Below, in pieces: positions 8,001 to 16,813 of a DNA stretch of 64,000 nucleotides. The DNA comes from Paucibacter aquatile. GTDB lineage: Bacteria > Pseudomonadota > Gammaproteobacteria > Burkholderiales > Burkholderiaceae_C. The stretch's first letter is position 1. Each line of letters starts with the position of its first letter. Both the position numbers and the translations under genes were made by a program. The stretch is taken from the NCBI RefSeq assembly GCF_002885975.1, contig NZ_POSP01000003.1, positions 1 to 64,000 of the forward strand, read 5' to 3'. The notes beneath the pieces were generated by a model. That model was not told where the DNA came from. It ran no database searches and saw only the letters and a program-made list of their open reading frames with translations.

Positions 8001-8330
8001 TTAACCACCTGGCGAGCGCTGGATTGATTTAACGATGGTCCCACTCTGCAAACCACTCACGACAAGTGAAGCCATCCAGGCGCTGAAATAGACATTGATG
8101 ACAGCGGGCACCTGCAATAACTGAATGACCGTATATACATCGCCTGGCAGCGCCGCGAACTTTTGCGAGGCCTGATCGCGTATCCATTCAGCTGTCAAAT
8201 TGACGCCCTGATAAGCAACAAAACCAACGCCGAGACTTACCAATACCCGACCAACGAGAGTACCGACAGCAGCAGTAATGCCGCCGATGATAGAACCAAT
8301 AAGCAGGGGTACACCGAGAGGCAAAGGCAT
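8001..8330 (-). CDS. DUF2523 minor coat protein, pVI-like (unit 2)
   Basis: A 109-residue, strongly hydrophobic protein. Membrane segments lie at about residues 5-27 (glycine-rich), 30-45 and 75-95. DUF2523 proteins stand between the adsorption protein and Zot in many inoviruses and are read as the pVI equivalent, which caps the virion end together with pIII. It starts two bases after the pIII-like stop and is followed at once by zot, so the three are translated as a block. Confidence 0.85.
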   Translation of the reverse strand: MPLPLGVPLLIGSIIGGITAAVGTLVGRVLVSLGVGFVAYQGVNLTAEWIRDQASQKFAALPGDVYTVIQLLQVPAVINVYFSAWMASLVVSGLQSGTIVKSIQRSPGG

Positions 8331-8332
8331 GA

Positions 8333-9658
8333 TCAGAACTTTCTAAATACGAAGAAACCAGCATGGAGCAGCGAAAAGGCAAACGCCATGTGCCCCATCC
8401 AGCGCAGCGGATCGCACAGCTTAGAAAAAGGAATCACAGCCGATTTACCCGCGACAGATACTGTCTTATCAGCCAGGCAAGACGCCGCACCCTCTTGAGG
8501 CCGGAACAAGCTGCCGAACGATTGCGACTCCAAACCCTTGAGGGGATGCCCATCTGGCTGGGCCTGGCTGTTCATCGCAGCGTCACCAACCTCTGAAAGC
8601 GCGTTAGGCGTGTCGTATAACTGGCAATTGCGTTGATGAATTTCGCGAGCCATGGCGCACTGAACAGCGTCACCGTCACACGTATAGCCGCCGCCACAAT
8701 TACCACCCCACCGGCCCTCTTTACAAATCTGTAACCCGGGGTTTTCTTGACAGAAATTTTCTTTCGGTTTTTCCTGACTGGCAGTACCCACAACAGTCCC
8801 ATTTTTATCAGTGACCGTGGTAGTAGTCGTGCAAGTTGATTGATTACATACTGTGTTTGTGGTGGCAGTTCCCCCATCAGGCAAATTAGGGCCGCCAGGC
8901 GTAGTATTGCCAGCAGCAGCACCAGAAGCAGAAGTCGAAGCGCCAGGAATAGAAGTAGAAGCACAAGGCACACAGACCTGAGTACCGTTAATAGTCCCGG
9001 GACATTGACCGGCGGGACATTGCTTAGGAGCCTCAGAAGTGGTTTCGCCAGTATTGGCACCATCGCCGCCAACTTTGCCGCCGCAGGCCTGGCCGGTGTA
9101 TTTGTACGGCCAGGACATATAGAGAGAACCATCAGGAGCGGCCTTAACAGATGCCGGATTAACGCCGCAGCCATCCATGCATTGCTCGCCGGGGTTTTCT
9201 ATTTTGCGATCAGGCTGCGTAACAGCGGAATACGAGCCCTTTACAGGGCACGAATATGGATTGCAGCTCAAGCCGTCGCCCGAAGGCTTGAAACCTTGAT
9301 TGCATTCACAGAGCTTATTAGGCAGCTCGGTGGAATTCGCAGGGCACATAGAAACATTTTGCTGCTTAGCCTGGCGAACCCAAGAATAAGAACCATACCC
9401 AGGTTCCATATATGAGCCGCTGCAATTGGCAACGCCGCTAGTTCCCTCGCCAGAACCACACTGCAAAGGCGTAATAATCGTTTTGCCCTTTGTTTCAGCC
9501 TGCCAAGCTGGAGAACAAGCAGCATAAGGACTGGCACCAGCACCAGAGCCGCATTGCCAACCAGCTTGGACCTGGGGAATAGACCGACCAAATGCCGCGA
9601 CCTGGCCGCACATAAGCACCAGGCCGAATAAAACAATCAATCGTTTAAAAGTATCCAC
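8333..9658 (-). CDS. TspB/pIII-like adsorption protein (unit 2)
   Basis: The 441-residue protein begins at GTG 9658. It has a signal peptide (about residues 1-22, ending GQVAA), a cysteine-rich N-terminal half, a Gly/Thr/Ser linker (about 230-295) and a C-terminal cysteine cluster with the pattern CQENPGLQIC ... CDGDAVQCA. A C-terminal membrane anchor ends in FRKF. The C-terminal pattern is that of the TspB C-terminal domain found in Neisseria and Burkholderiales filamentous phages. By position, anchor and linker it is the pIII equivalent, which binds the host pilus or Tol system. Many disulfides are expected. Confidence 0.88.
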   Translation of the reverse strand: MDTFKRLIVLFGLVLMCGQVAAFGRSIPQVQAGWQCGSGAGASPYAACSPAWQAETKGKTIITPLQCGSGEGTSGVANCSGSYMEPGYGSYSWVRQAKQQNVSMCPANSTELPNKLCECNQGFKPSGDGLSCNPYSCPVKGSYSAVTQPDRKIENPGEQCMDGCGVNPASVKAAPDGSLYMSWPYKYTGQACGGKVGGDGANTGETTSEAPKQCPAGQCPGTINGTQVCVPCASTSIPGASTSASGAAAGNTTPGGPNLPDGGTATTNTVCNQSTCTTTTTVTDKNGTVVGTASQEKPKENFCQENPGLQICKEGRWGGNCGGGYTCDGDAVQCAMAREIHQRNCQLYDTPNALSEVGDAAMNSQAQPDGHPLKGLESQSFGSLFRPQEGAASCLADKTVSVAGKSAVIPFSKLCDPLRWMGHMAFAFSLLHAGFFVFRKF

Positions 9659-9696
9659 AGGCCACCCAGTAAAGCCAGAATTACATATATGCCCAT
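9637..9696 (-). CDS. 19-residue hydrophobic mini-protein (pVII/pIX-like candidate, unit 2)
   Basis: An ATG at 9696 follows a strong AGGGGGG ribosome-binding site. The frame gives 19 residues, almost all hydrophobic (MGIYVILALLGGLWILLND), and ends inside the start of the pIII-like gene in another frame. M13 has two tiny hydrophobic virion proteins (pVII, pIX) in the same place between replication and pIII genes. The overlap suggests coupling to the pIII-like GTG start. It may only be a leader peptide for that gene. Confidence 0.5.
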   Translation of the reverse strand: MGIYVILALLGGLWILLND

Positions 9697-9737
9697 CTCA
9701 CACCCCCCCTTATTAATGACCTGGCACGCAAACCATT

Positions 9738-9757
9738 AAAAAAGGGGCCGAAGCCCC
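9738..9757 (-). terminator. Rho-independent terminator after coat gene (unit 2)
   Basis: Read on the minus strand: GGGGC-TTCG-GCCCC followed by six T. The UUCG tetraloop and T tract are textbook. It lies six bases after the coat stop, so coat transcripts should greatly exceed pIII/zot transcripts, as with the central terminator of M13. Confidence 0.9.
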
Positions 9758-9763
9758 GGAAGA

Positions 9764-9988
9764 TCAAGCGGCGCGAGCCATCCACTTGAAAACCTTGGTC
9801 GCCACCACCACTCCGAACACGGCCAAGCCGATGACGAGCACGGCAGCGCCGGCCTCGGTGATGGTGGCAACAGCCGCGGTGGTGTCGATCGCAGCATGGG
9901 AAGCGGTGGAGCCAACCAGCGAGCCAACGGCAACCAGGCCAGCGCGAGCCTTCTTGTTTGCGACAACGCGAGCGAACATCTTGTTCAT
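9764..9988 (-). CDS. Major coat protein, pVIII-like (unit 2)
   Basis: The precursor has 74 residues. A basic N-region (NKKAR) and a hydrophobic core end in ASHA after residue 32, giving a mature protein of 42 residues: an acidic start (AIDTTAAVATITEAG), one membrane helix (VLVIGLAVFGVVVA) and a basic end (KVFKWMARAA) that would contact the DNA. This is the classic inovirus coat layout. It overlaps the end of the 130-codon gene by four bases and is followed directly by a strong terminator. Confidence 0.93.
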   Translation of the reverse strand: MNKMFARVVANKKARAGLVAVGSLVGSTASHAAIDTTAAVATITEAGAAVLVIGLAVFGVVVATKVFKWMARAA

Positions 9989-10377
9989 GAAATTTCCCTT
10001 TCAGGTGTGCCGTCAGTGTTGAGAGCGCGGGCCAAAGCTTTAAGACACCAAGCACTCACCCAGACTGCGGCGACGGCACCCGCAATCGAGGCCCCATCCT
10101 CTAGGGATAGGTGAAAAGGAGATGAATCGATAGAGCACGGAACAGCGTAATATTCAAAGGATGAAGGAAGTACCGTGTTGCAAGTACCACCGGTGACCTT
10201 GGACCAATACACCTGAACCCAGGCACGATCAGCAGTGCCAGACACAAGGTAAGTCCCCATAAACGGGCAGTTAGTCTGAGTGACGGCAGATACAGGCGGC
10301 AAAGTGTTCACATACGCCTGCGCTGCGTCCTTGACCGTGGGAAAACACACAGCCCCCTGCTGATAGCCATTAGGCAT
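9985..10377 (-). CDS. Phage protein of unknown function, 130 aa (unit 2)
   Basis: I do not recognise the family. The N-terminal half is soluble with four cysteines; a hydrophobic segment (ASIAGAVAAVWVSAWCLKALA) lies near residues 95-115. The ATG overlaps the stop of the replication gene (ATGCCTAA) and its end overlaps the coat start, so it is embedded in the operon between replication and coat functions. That position suits a minor virion or assembly protein, but this is inference from context. Confidence 0.75.
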   Translation of the reverse strand: MPNGYQQGAVCFPTVKDAAQAYVNTLPPVSAVTQTNCPFMGTYLVSGTADRAWVQVYWSKVTGGTCNTVLPSSFEYYAVPCSIDSSPFHLSLEDGASIAGAVAAVWVSAWCLKALARALNTDGTPEREIS

Positions 10378-11413
10378 GGCTCACACCCCCCCGCGAAAGC
10401 CAACAGAACGGGCCAGAGGCTGCAATGGCCCTTGTATGGGTGCAGACGCGCTGCAATGCCTCAACGCCCGCAAGCACGACGCGCCGAAACTCGGAGGCAT
10501 AGTGGCGACCGCTTGGGCTAATCCAGCCGCCGCCCTCCGCTCTGCGCCATTGGTCGCTGATGTCAGAATTCGCCTGCACAAACGCAGGCAGACCAAGCCA
10601 ACGACGAGCACGCCTAGAAGCGTGATCCAAGCCACCGACGCCATAAGCTCGCGCCCCTTTCGGCATTGCTGCCAAGTTCTTGTCTTTCTTCAGGTAATGC
10701 AGCAGATAGCCCACCGCGTTACCCACCTTCTGAGGCGCATCGCTGCGACTCATGCCATACGGCCACCACCCGCGCCGGTCGAAATGAGGGCACCGCACGC
10801 CAACCGGCAACCACACAACAATGTGGTAGTGGATGCAGTCGCGGCCCTTGCCATCGGCCCGGCGCTTGCCGTCTTGGATTTCAGCGATCCAAACGTAACG
10901 AAACGGGATTCCCTTACGTTTGCACCAGTGATACATAGCCCGTAGCGCGTCAGAGACATGACGCGAGGACCAGAGCTGACCAGGGGCATAGGTGAGCGTG
11001 ACCATCCACGGCACATCCGAGCGGTGGCCCTTCTCGGTGATCGCATGGCAACGAGCCGCAAAGCCCACCGACCGACGCAAGAGCGCTAAACGTCGCTTCG
11101 CTTTGTCGATGGCAAAACACTCCAGGGTGTCGGCCAGTTCGTCGCGCTCTGCCGCTACGCGGGCCGATACAGCCTCTTCAGACGCCCTTTCGGGACTTGT
11201 TGGAACTGAGACAAGCCCCGGCGCTTTCGCGCCGTCGAGGCCCTGGCGGGCCTGTGCCCAATGCCGCATTTGCTCGCTGCGTGACTGTGCGATTACTTGA
11301 GCGGCACCGCGATCCAAACCGCGCCCCATCATGTCCAGCTCATGGACGCGCACCGCCGCCAGCTCCAAGGAACTAGCGACGGCGTAGGCTTGCACGTGGG
11401 CGGAGTGACTCAC
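10370..11413 (-). CDS. Rolling-circle replication initiator, gpII/G2P-type HUH endonuclease (unit 2)
   Basis: From GTG 11413 the protein has 347 residues. Three HUH-endonuclease motifs are visible: WMVTLTYAPG (about 136-145), the metal-binding H-hydrophobic-H motif IHYHIVVWLP (H195, H197), and YLLHYLKKDK (about 236-245), where Y236 or Y240 would attack the DNA. It should nick the double-stranded form at the plus origin and stay bound to the 5' end. The long N-terminal region is helical and charged. GTG is preferred to the in-frame ATG 39 bases upstream because it overlaps the previous stop (GTGA). This is the replication-associated ORF2/G2P family. Confidence 0.9.
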   Translation of the reverse strand: MSHSAHVQAYAVASSLELAAVRVHELDMMGRGLDRGAAQVIAQSRSEQMRHWAQARQGLDGAKAPGLVSVPTSPERASEEAVSARVAAERDELADTLECFAIDKAKRRLALLRRSVGFAARCHAITEKGHRSDVPWMVTLTYAPGQLWSSRHVSDALRAMYHWCKRKGIPFRYVWIAEIQDGKRRADGKGRDCIHYHIVVWLPVGVRCPHFDRRGWWPYGMSRSDAPQKVGNAVGYLLHYLKKDKNLAAMPKGARAYGVGGLDHASRRARRWLGLPAFVQANSDISDQWRRAEGGGWISPSGRHYASEFRRVVLAGVEALQRVCTHTRAIAASGPFCWLSRGGVSHA

Positions 11414-11616
11414 AGCGAGTAACCCCCGACAGGAAAGCCAGCCTGGCCGCACAGCTCAACGTCAATGTCTACATCGCCGCCCTGCCCTGGCCGAGCCGCA
11501 ACGGTAATGCTCAAAATCTGATCGTCATCAGCCATGGCAGAGCGCAAGGCCGCAGCCATCGACATACGCAGCAGGGCGAGCTGTGCCGCGTGAATCGCGG
11601 TTTCCATGCCGTCCAT
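11410..11616 (-). CDS. Small phage protein, 68 aa (unit 2)
   Basis: Identical to 4974-5180. Confidence 0.7.
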   Translation of the reverse strand: MDGMETAIHAAQLALLRMSMAAALRSAMADDDQILSITVAARPGQGGDVDIDVELCGQAGFPVGGYSL

Positions 11617-11627
11617 GGGTGCACCCG

Positions 11628-11921
11628 TCAGGCCGTGGCAGGCTTGCGGGCAACGGGAGCCAACCGCGCCGACACCGCAAGACGGCCATCACGGTCCACG
11701 TACAGGCTCGACGGGTGCAGCTGGTAATCACCGGGGCTGTACGGCTGCTGTTCGCCGTCCAGCATCAGGTCAAATTTCTCGGGGTACGGCGGCTTGTTAC
11801 CATCCTTGTCGACGGTATGCGCATAGCCTGTTTGCATGCGCAAGTGATACGGCTTGCCGGTCGTCTTGCTGTTGCCCTTGAACTCCTTGACGGTGGTCTG
11901 AGCGATGGTGATTTGAATCAT
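11628..11921 (-). CDS. ssDNA-binding protein, gene V family (unit 2)
   Basis: Identical to 5192-5485. Confidence 0.9.
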   Translation of the reverse strand: MIQITIAQTTVKEFKGNSKTTGKPYHLRMQTGYAHTVDKDGNKPPYPEKFDLMLDGEQQPYSPGDYQLHPSSLYVDRDGRLAVSARLAPVARKPATA

Positions 11922-11945
11922 GGTTGGCTCCAATAAGTACGAAAA

Positions 11946-12422
11946 ATGAAGATGACGCTTCACCAGATCGCGGAGGTGCTATGGCCCCTTGCCGTGGTAC
12001 TGACCGTTTTTCTATTGGTCAAAGCACGGCGCCGACCGAGAGCAACAGGCAAGCTATGGAAACGAACACCCCTTACGAAACGAGAACAAGGGATGTACTT
12101 CCGCTTGAAAAACGCATTACCTGATCGGGTTGTGTTAGCGCAGGTTTCGTTTTCTGCACTGCTGGACACTCGAGACAGACCAACCAGAGCGACGTTTGAC
12201 AGAAAAGTCGCTGACTTCGTGATCTGCTCGAAAGCCTTCGAAGTCGCCGCTGTTATCGAACTCGATGACGAAAGCCACAGAGGACGAGAACACCTAGACC
12301 AGAGACGCGATCAGCTGCTAACAAAAGCCGGAATCAAGGTTTTGCGCTTCAAGAACATTCCCGACGAGGGCGAGCTGCTGGCAGCGCTTTCGGAGAAAAG
12401 TGACGCCATGCCCCCGTGCTAA
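11946..12422 (+). CDS. DUF2726 nuclease-like protein (unit 2)
   Basis: Identical to 5510-5986. Confidence 0.75.
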   Translation: MKMTLHQIAEVLWPLAVVLTVFLLVKARRRPRATGKLWKRTPLTKREQGMYFRLKNALPDRVVLAQVSFSALLDTRDRPTRATFDRKVADFVICSKAFEVAAVIELDDESHRGREHLDQRRDQLLTKAGIKVLRFKNIPDEGELLAALSEKSDAMPPC

Positions 12423-12447
12423 CCTGCTACTTTCCAAAACCGGGAAG

Positions 12448-12470
12448 CGCTTACCAAAAAAAGGTAAGCG
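12448..12470. promoter_or_regulatory. Perfect inverted repeat upstream of regulator (unit 2)
   Basis: Same CGCTTACC / GGTAAGCG arms and A7 centre as at 6012-6034. Confidence 0.5.
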
Positions 12471-12498
12471 ACCGGAGGTTAACCAGCCGGAGATAAAA

Positions 12499-12942
12499 GT
12501 GGAAACATTCGGACGGGTGATTGACAACGCCGCTGAAAAGTGCGGAGGGCAAAACGCACTCGCACGAGAGCTAGACATTGCATCCGGCTGGATCAGCCTG
12601 GCGAAGCAAGGGAAAAAGCCGCTGCCAAAGGCAAAGCTAGAAGCGCTCGCAACGCTCGTTCAGATGGAGGCCGCTGAGCTTTGGGAACTGCAAGAGCTGG
12701 CAAACATGCCACGCAGGAACCCTTTCAAGCATGGTCTAAGCAGCATCTTTGCCCTTTTTTTCGTGGTCAATTTGTCCACGACTCCAAGCCCCGCAAACGC
12801 AGCAGGCATCGGTGATAACGGTCAATTCCCATTGACCGGACAGACTACACATTGTCGCCTTTGGCTGCGCCGAGGCTTGACAAAGCTGCGACTTATTGCC
12901 TCAGGAATTTTGCGGCCGCAGCCGATAGGCAATCATGCTTAA
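12499..12942 (+). CDS. Phage HTH regulator (unit 2 into unit 3)
   Basis: Identical to 6063-6506, also spanning an internal attachment core. Confidence 0.75.
   Translation: METFGRVIDNAAEKCGGQNALARELDIASGWISLAKQGKKPLPKAKLEALATLVQMEAAELWELQELANMPRRNPFKHGLSSIFALFFVVNLSTTPSPANAAGIGDNGQFPLTGQTTHCRLWLRRGLTKLRLIASGILRPQPIGNHA
12847..12857. other. Attachment core between units 2 and 3
   Basis: Second internal copy of ACACATTGTCG, exactly 6436 bases from the copies at 6411 and 19283. Confidence 0.65.
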
Positions 12943-13291
12943 TCGACTGCCCAAAGACCCCGGTTCAATGGCCGATCTACTGGCCGACATTGGCAACCCA
13001 TCAGCACATGAAATCGCCAAAAAACTAGGCGTATCCCGACGCACCGCCGACCGCTGGAGAACCGAGAAAGCACCACGGATAGCCCGCCTGGCTTTGTGGT
13101 GGCTGTCGCGCGAAGGCCACAGCGTTTGGGATTGCGAGATGGCCACCCGAACACAAATGGCCATTCAGACCAACGAGGCGCTATGGCGAGAAGTCAGGCA
13201 ACTGCGGGAGCAGATTGCATTGATGACGCGGAACACGACTGCGCCACTTGGACGAACACACCCCGCGAACGACAGAACGGCCCTCGGCTAG
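12935..13291 (+). CDS. Phage HTH protein, 118 aa (unit 3 side)
   Basis: Identical to 6499-6855. Confidence 0.75.
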   Translation: MLNRLPKDPGSMADLLADIGNPSAHEIAKKLGVSRRTADRWRTEKAPRIARLALWWLSREGHSVWDCEMATRTQMAIQTNEALWREVRQLREQIALMTRNTTAPLGRTHPANDRTALG

Positions 13292-13383
13292 GCCATTGCC
13301 CGCAATGGCTACGCCTCAGGCCTTTCTGCTGGACAGACCCAAGCAACGCCCTACGGGCTCACTGGGGCACGCCCCAGCCCCCG
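13292..13383. other. Phage intergenic hairpin region (unit 3)
   Basis: Same stacked hairpins as 6856-6947, between convergent HTH and zot genes. Confidence 0.45.
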
Positions 13384-14436
13384 CTATTGCTTGACCGTAG
13401 CCGGTGGCTCTGCTGGCTGTTTGGCAGGCTCAGCGACGGCATGCGCGGGCACCGAGACACCAGCCCACGCGATGAAAAACCCGCCATCAGCGATGGAGCG
13501 ACAAAGGCTCTCCGGCGTGTCCAATTTCGTGCCCTGCTGCGACCAGCAGCCGCAGCGCTTTTTGCTGGCGATGCATGCCGCAGGGTATGGGGCCTGTGTC
13601 GGCTTGGTTACCTCATCGTAGGCCGGGGCCGTATGAGGCAAGCCCTCAATGCGCGGCTGATAGGCCTGCGCGTATTCGACGGGCGTGGATGCCCTCGCCT
13701 GCTGGGCCTGGCCGCCCACAGTGGCAATAGGCGCAGATGCTGCACCAGGCGCAAAAACACCAGCTTGGCCAGATGCATCGGCTTTACCTAAACCCATGCC
13801 AATCCGCAAACCTACAACGCCAAGAATGGGAGAACCAATAAGAAGGGCAATCAATACCCAAACCTTGAAAGGGATTTTCCGCTTATGGGTGTGGGCCTCG
13901 GCGCTTTTGTAGTAGGCGTAAGCCTTTTTATTGAATTTGTATAGATGCTTGATCGAATCGGTGCGGGTTTTATCGCAGTTATCTTTCACTGCGCCCCATT
14001 CATGCACCGTCGATACCTGCATACCGAATTTGCGAACAGCGTGCAGATGGCGACCGACCAGGCGACGAATACCAACATGCAATTGGCTAGGGTGCTGGCA
14101 AATAAGTACCAGGTCAATGCCCTTGCCCCGGTGGGTTTCCATCGCAGGCTCAGCCCAAACTGGGGCGGCCTGGCTGGTAGGCCGAGGCCGAAAGCCTGGC
14201 ACTTTCTGGCATTCATCGATGACGACAATACTGCCAGGCGGGCAGCTGGGCCATTCCTCAACCTTAATAGGCGTCCACGGCAATGTCAGCTCAACGATAC
14301 CCGGGGCGGAATCGTCGCCCTGATCGCGCTGGACATAGAAAATAGGCCGCTGCGTTTGCTGGCGCAAAACCTCCAGCCGGTCGATTGTGTAAAGGCTCTT
14401 GCATGCACCAGGCAAGCCCGTCTGTAGCTCAATCAT
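13384..14436 (-). CDS. zot: Zot-family assembly ATPase (unit 3)
   Basis: Identical to 6948-8000. Confidence 0.92.
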   Translation of the reverse strand: MIELQTGLPGACKSLYTIDRLEVLRQQTQRPIFYVQRDQGDDSAPGIVELTLPWTPIKVEEWPSCPPGSIVVIDECQKVPGFRPRPTSQAAPVWAEPAMETHRGKGIDLVLICQHPSQLHVGIRRLVGRHLHAVRKFGMQVSTVHEWGAVKDNCDKTRTDSIKHLYKFNKKAYAYYKSAEAHTHKRKIPFKVWVLIALLIGSPILGVVGLRIGMGLGKADASGQAGVFAPGAASAPIATVGGQAQQARASTPVEYAQAYQPRIEGLPHTAPAYDEVTKPTQAPYPAACIASKKRCGCWSQQGTKLDTPESLCRSIADGGFFIAWAGVSVPAHAVAEPAKQPAEPPATVKQ

Positions 14437-14766
14437 TTAACCACCTGGCGAGCGCTGGATTGATTTAACGATGGTCCCACTCTGCAAACCACTCACGACA
14501 AGTGAAGCCATCCAGGCGCTGAAATAGACATTGATGACAGCGGGCACCTGCAATAACTGAATGACCGTATATACATCGCCTGGCAGCGCCGCGAACTTTT
14601 GCGAGGCCTGATCGCGTATCCATTCAGCTGTCAAATTGACGCCCTGATAAGCAACAAAACCAACGCCGAGACTTACCAATACCCGACCAACGAGAGTACC
14701 GACAGCAGCAGTAATGCCGCCGATGATAGAACCAATAAGCAGGGGTACACCGAGAGGCAAAGGCAT
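14437..14766 (-). CDS. DUF2523 minor coat protein, pVI-like (unit 3)
   Basis: Identical to 8001-8330. Confidence 0.85.
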   Translation of the reverse strand: MPLPLGVPLLIGSIIGGITAAVGTLVGRVLVSLGVGFVAYQGVNLTAEWIRDQASQKFAALPGDVYTVIQLLQVPAVINVYFSAWMASLVVSGLQSGTIVKSIQRSPGG

Positions 14767-14768
14767 GA

Positions 14769-16094
14769 TCAGAACTTTCTAAATACGAAGAAACCAGCAT
14801 GGAGCAGCGAAAAGGCAAACGCCATGTGCCCCATCCAGCGCAGCGGATCGCACAGCTTAGAAAAAGGAATCACAGCCGATTTACCCGCGACAGATACTGT
14901 CTTATCAGCCAGGCAAGACGCCGCACCCTCTTGAGGCCGGAACAAGCTGCCGAACGATTGCGACTCCAAACCCTTGAGGGGATGCCCATCTGGCTGGGCC
15001 TGGCTGTTCATCGCAGCGTCACCAACCTCTGAAAGCGCGTTAGGCGTGTCGTATAACTGGCAATTGCGTTGATGAATTTCGCGAGCCATGGCGCACTGAA
15101 CAGCGTCACCGTCACACGTATAGCCGCCGCCACAATTACCACCCCACCGGCCCTCTTTACAAATCTGTAACCCGGGGTTTTCTTGACAGAAATTTTCTTT
15201 CGGTTTTTCCTGACTGGCAGTACCCACAACAGTCCCATTTTTATCAGTGACCGTGGTAGTAGTCGTGCAAGTTGATTGATTACATACTGTGTTTGTGGTG
15301 GCAGTTCCCCCATCAGGCAAATTAGGGCCGCCAGGCGTAGTATTGCCAGCAGCAGCACCAGAAGCAGAAGTCGAAGCGCCAGGAATAGAAGTAGAAGCAC
15401 AAGGCACACAGACCTGAGTACCGTTAATAGTCCCGGGACATTGACCGGCGGGACATTGCTTAGGAGCCTCAGAAGTGGTTTCGCCAGTATTGGCACCATC
15501 GCCGCCAACTTTGCCGCCGCAGGCCTGGCCGGTGTATTTGTACGGCCAGGACATATAGAGAGAACCATCAGGAGCGGCCTTAACAGATGCCGGATTAACG
15601 CCGCAGCCATCCATGCATTGCTCGCCGGGGTTTTCTATTTTGCGATCAGGCTGCGTAACAGCGGAATACGAGCCCTTTACAGGGCACGAATATGGATTGC
15701 AGCTCAAGCCGTCGCCCGAAGGCTTGAAACCTTGATTGCATTCACAGAGCTTATTAGGCAGCTCGGTGGAATTCGCAGGGCACATAGAAACATTTTGCTG
15801 CTTAGCCTGGCGAACCCAAGAATAAGAACCATACCCAGGTTCCATATATGAGCCGCTGCAATTGGCAACGCCGCTAGTTCCCTCGCCAGAACCACACTGC
15901 AAAGGCGTAATAATCGTTTTGCCCTTTGTTTCAGCCTGCCAAGCTGGAGAACAAGCAGCATAAGGACTGGCACCAGCACCAGAGCCGCATTGCCAACCAG
16001 CTTGGACCTGGGGAATAGACCGACCAAATGCCGCGACCTGGCCGCACATAAGCACCAGGCCGAATAAAACAATCAATCGTTTAAAAGTATCCAC
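14769..16094 (-). CDS. TspB/pIII-like adsorption protein (unit 3)
   Basis: Identical to 8333-9658. Confidence 0.88.
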   Translation of the reverse strand: MDTFKRLIVLFGLVLMCGQVAAFGRSIPQVQAGWQCGSGAGASPYAACSPAWQAETKGKTIITPLQCGSGEGTSGVANCSGSYMEPGYGSYSWVRQAKQQNVSMCPANSTELPNKLCECNQGFKPSGDGLSCNPYSCPVKGSYSAVTQPDRKIENPGEQCMDGCGVNPASVKAAPDGSLYMSWPYKYTGQACGGKVGGDGANTGETTSEAPKQCPAGQCPGTINGTQVCVPCASTSIPGASTSASGAAAGNTTPGGPNLPDGGTATTNTVCNQSTCTTTTTVTDKNGTVVGTASQEKPKENFCQENPGLQICKEGRWGGNCGGGYTCDGDAVQCAMAREIHQRNCQLYDTPNALSEVGDAAMNSQAQPDGHPLKGLESQSFGSLFRPQEGAASCLADKTVSVAGKSAVIPFSKLCDPLRWMGHMAFAFSLLHAGFFVFRKF

Positions 16095-16132
16095 AGGCCA
16101 CCCAGTAAAGCCAGAATTACATATATGCCCAT
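16073..16132 (-). CDS. 19-residue hydrophobic mini-protein (unit 3)
   Basis: Identical to 9637-9696. Confidence 0.5.
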   Translation of the reverse strand: MGIYVILALLGGLWILLND

Positions 16133-16173
16133 CTCACACCCCCCCTTATTAATGACCTGGCACGCAAACCATT

Positions 16174-16193
16174 AAAAAAGGGGCCGAAGCCCC
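16174..16193 (-). terminator. Rho-independent terminator after coat gene (unit 3)
   Basis: Same UUCG-loop hairpin and T tract as 9738-9757. Confidence 0.9.
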
Positions 16194-16199
16194 GGAAGA

Positions 16200-16424
16200 T
16201 CAAGCGGCGCGAGCCATCCACTTGAAAACCTTGGTCGCCACCACCACTCCGAACACGGCCAAGCCGATGACGAGCACGGCAGCGCCGGCCTCGGTGATGG
16301 TGGCAACAGCCGCGGTGGTGTCGATCGCAGCATGGGAAGCGGTGGAGCCAACCAGCGAGCCAACGGCAACCAGGCCAGCGCGAGCCTTCTTGTTTGCGAC
16401 AACGCGAGCGAACATCTTGTTCAT
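16200..16424 (-). CDS. Major coat protein, pVIII-like (unit 3)
   Basis: Identical to 9764-9988. Confidence 0.93.
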   Translation of the reverse strand: MNKMFARVVANKKARAGLVAVGSLVGSTASHAAIDTTAAVATITEAGAAVLVIGLAVFGVVVATKVFKWMARAA

Positions 16425-16813
16425 GAAATTTCCCTTTCAGGTGTGCCGTCAGTGTTGAGAGCGCGGGCCAAAGCTTTAAGACACCAAGCACTCACCCAGA
16501 CTGCGGCGACGGCACCCGCAATCGAGGCCCCATCCTCTAGGGATAGGTGAAAAGGAGATGAATCGATAGAGCACGGAACAGCGTAATATTCAAAGGATGA
16601 AGGAAGTACCGTGTTGCAAGTACCACCGGTGACCTTGGACCAATACACCTGAACCCAGGCACGATCAGCAGTGCCAGACACAAGGTAAGTCCCCATAAAC
16701 GGGCAGTTAGTCTGAGTGACGGCAGATACAGGCGGCAAAGTGTTCACATACGCCTGCGCTGCGTCCTTGACCGTGGGAAAACACACAGCCCCCTGCTGAT
16801 AGCCATTAGGCAT
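16421..16813 (-). CDS. Phage protein of unknown function, 130 aa (unit 3)
   Basis: Identical to 9985-10377. Confidence 0.75.
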   Translation of the reverse strand: MPNGYQQGAVCFPTVKDAAQAYVNTLPPVSAVTQTNCPFMGTYLVSGTADRAWVQVYWSKVTGGTCNTVLPSSFEYYAVPCSIDSSPFHLSLEDGASIAGAVAAVWVSAWCLKALARALNTDGTPEREIS

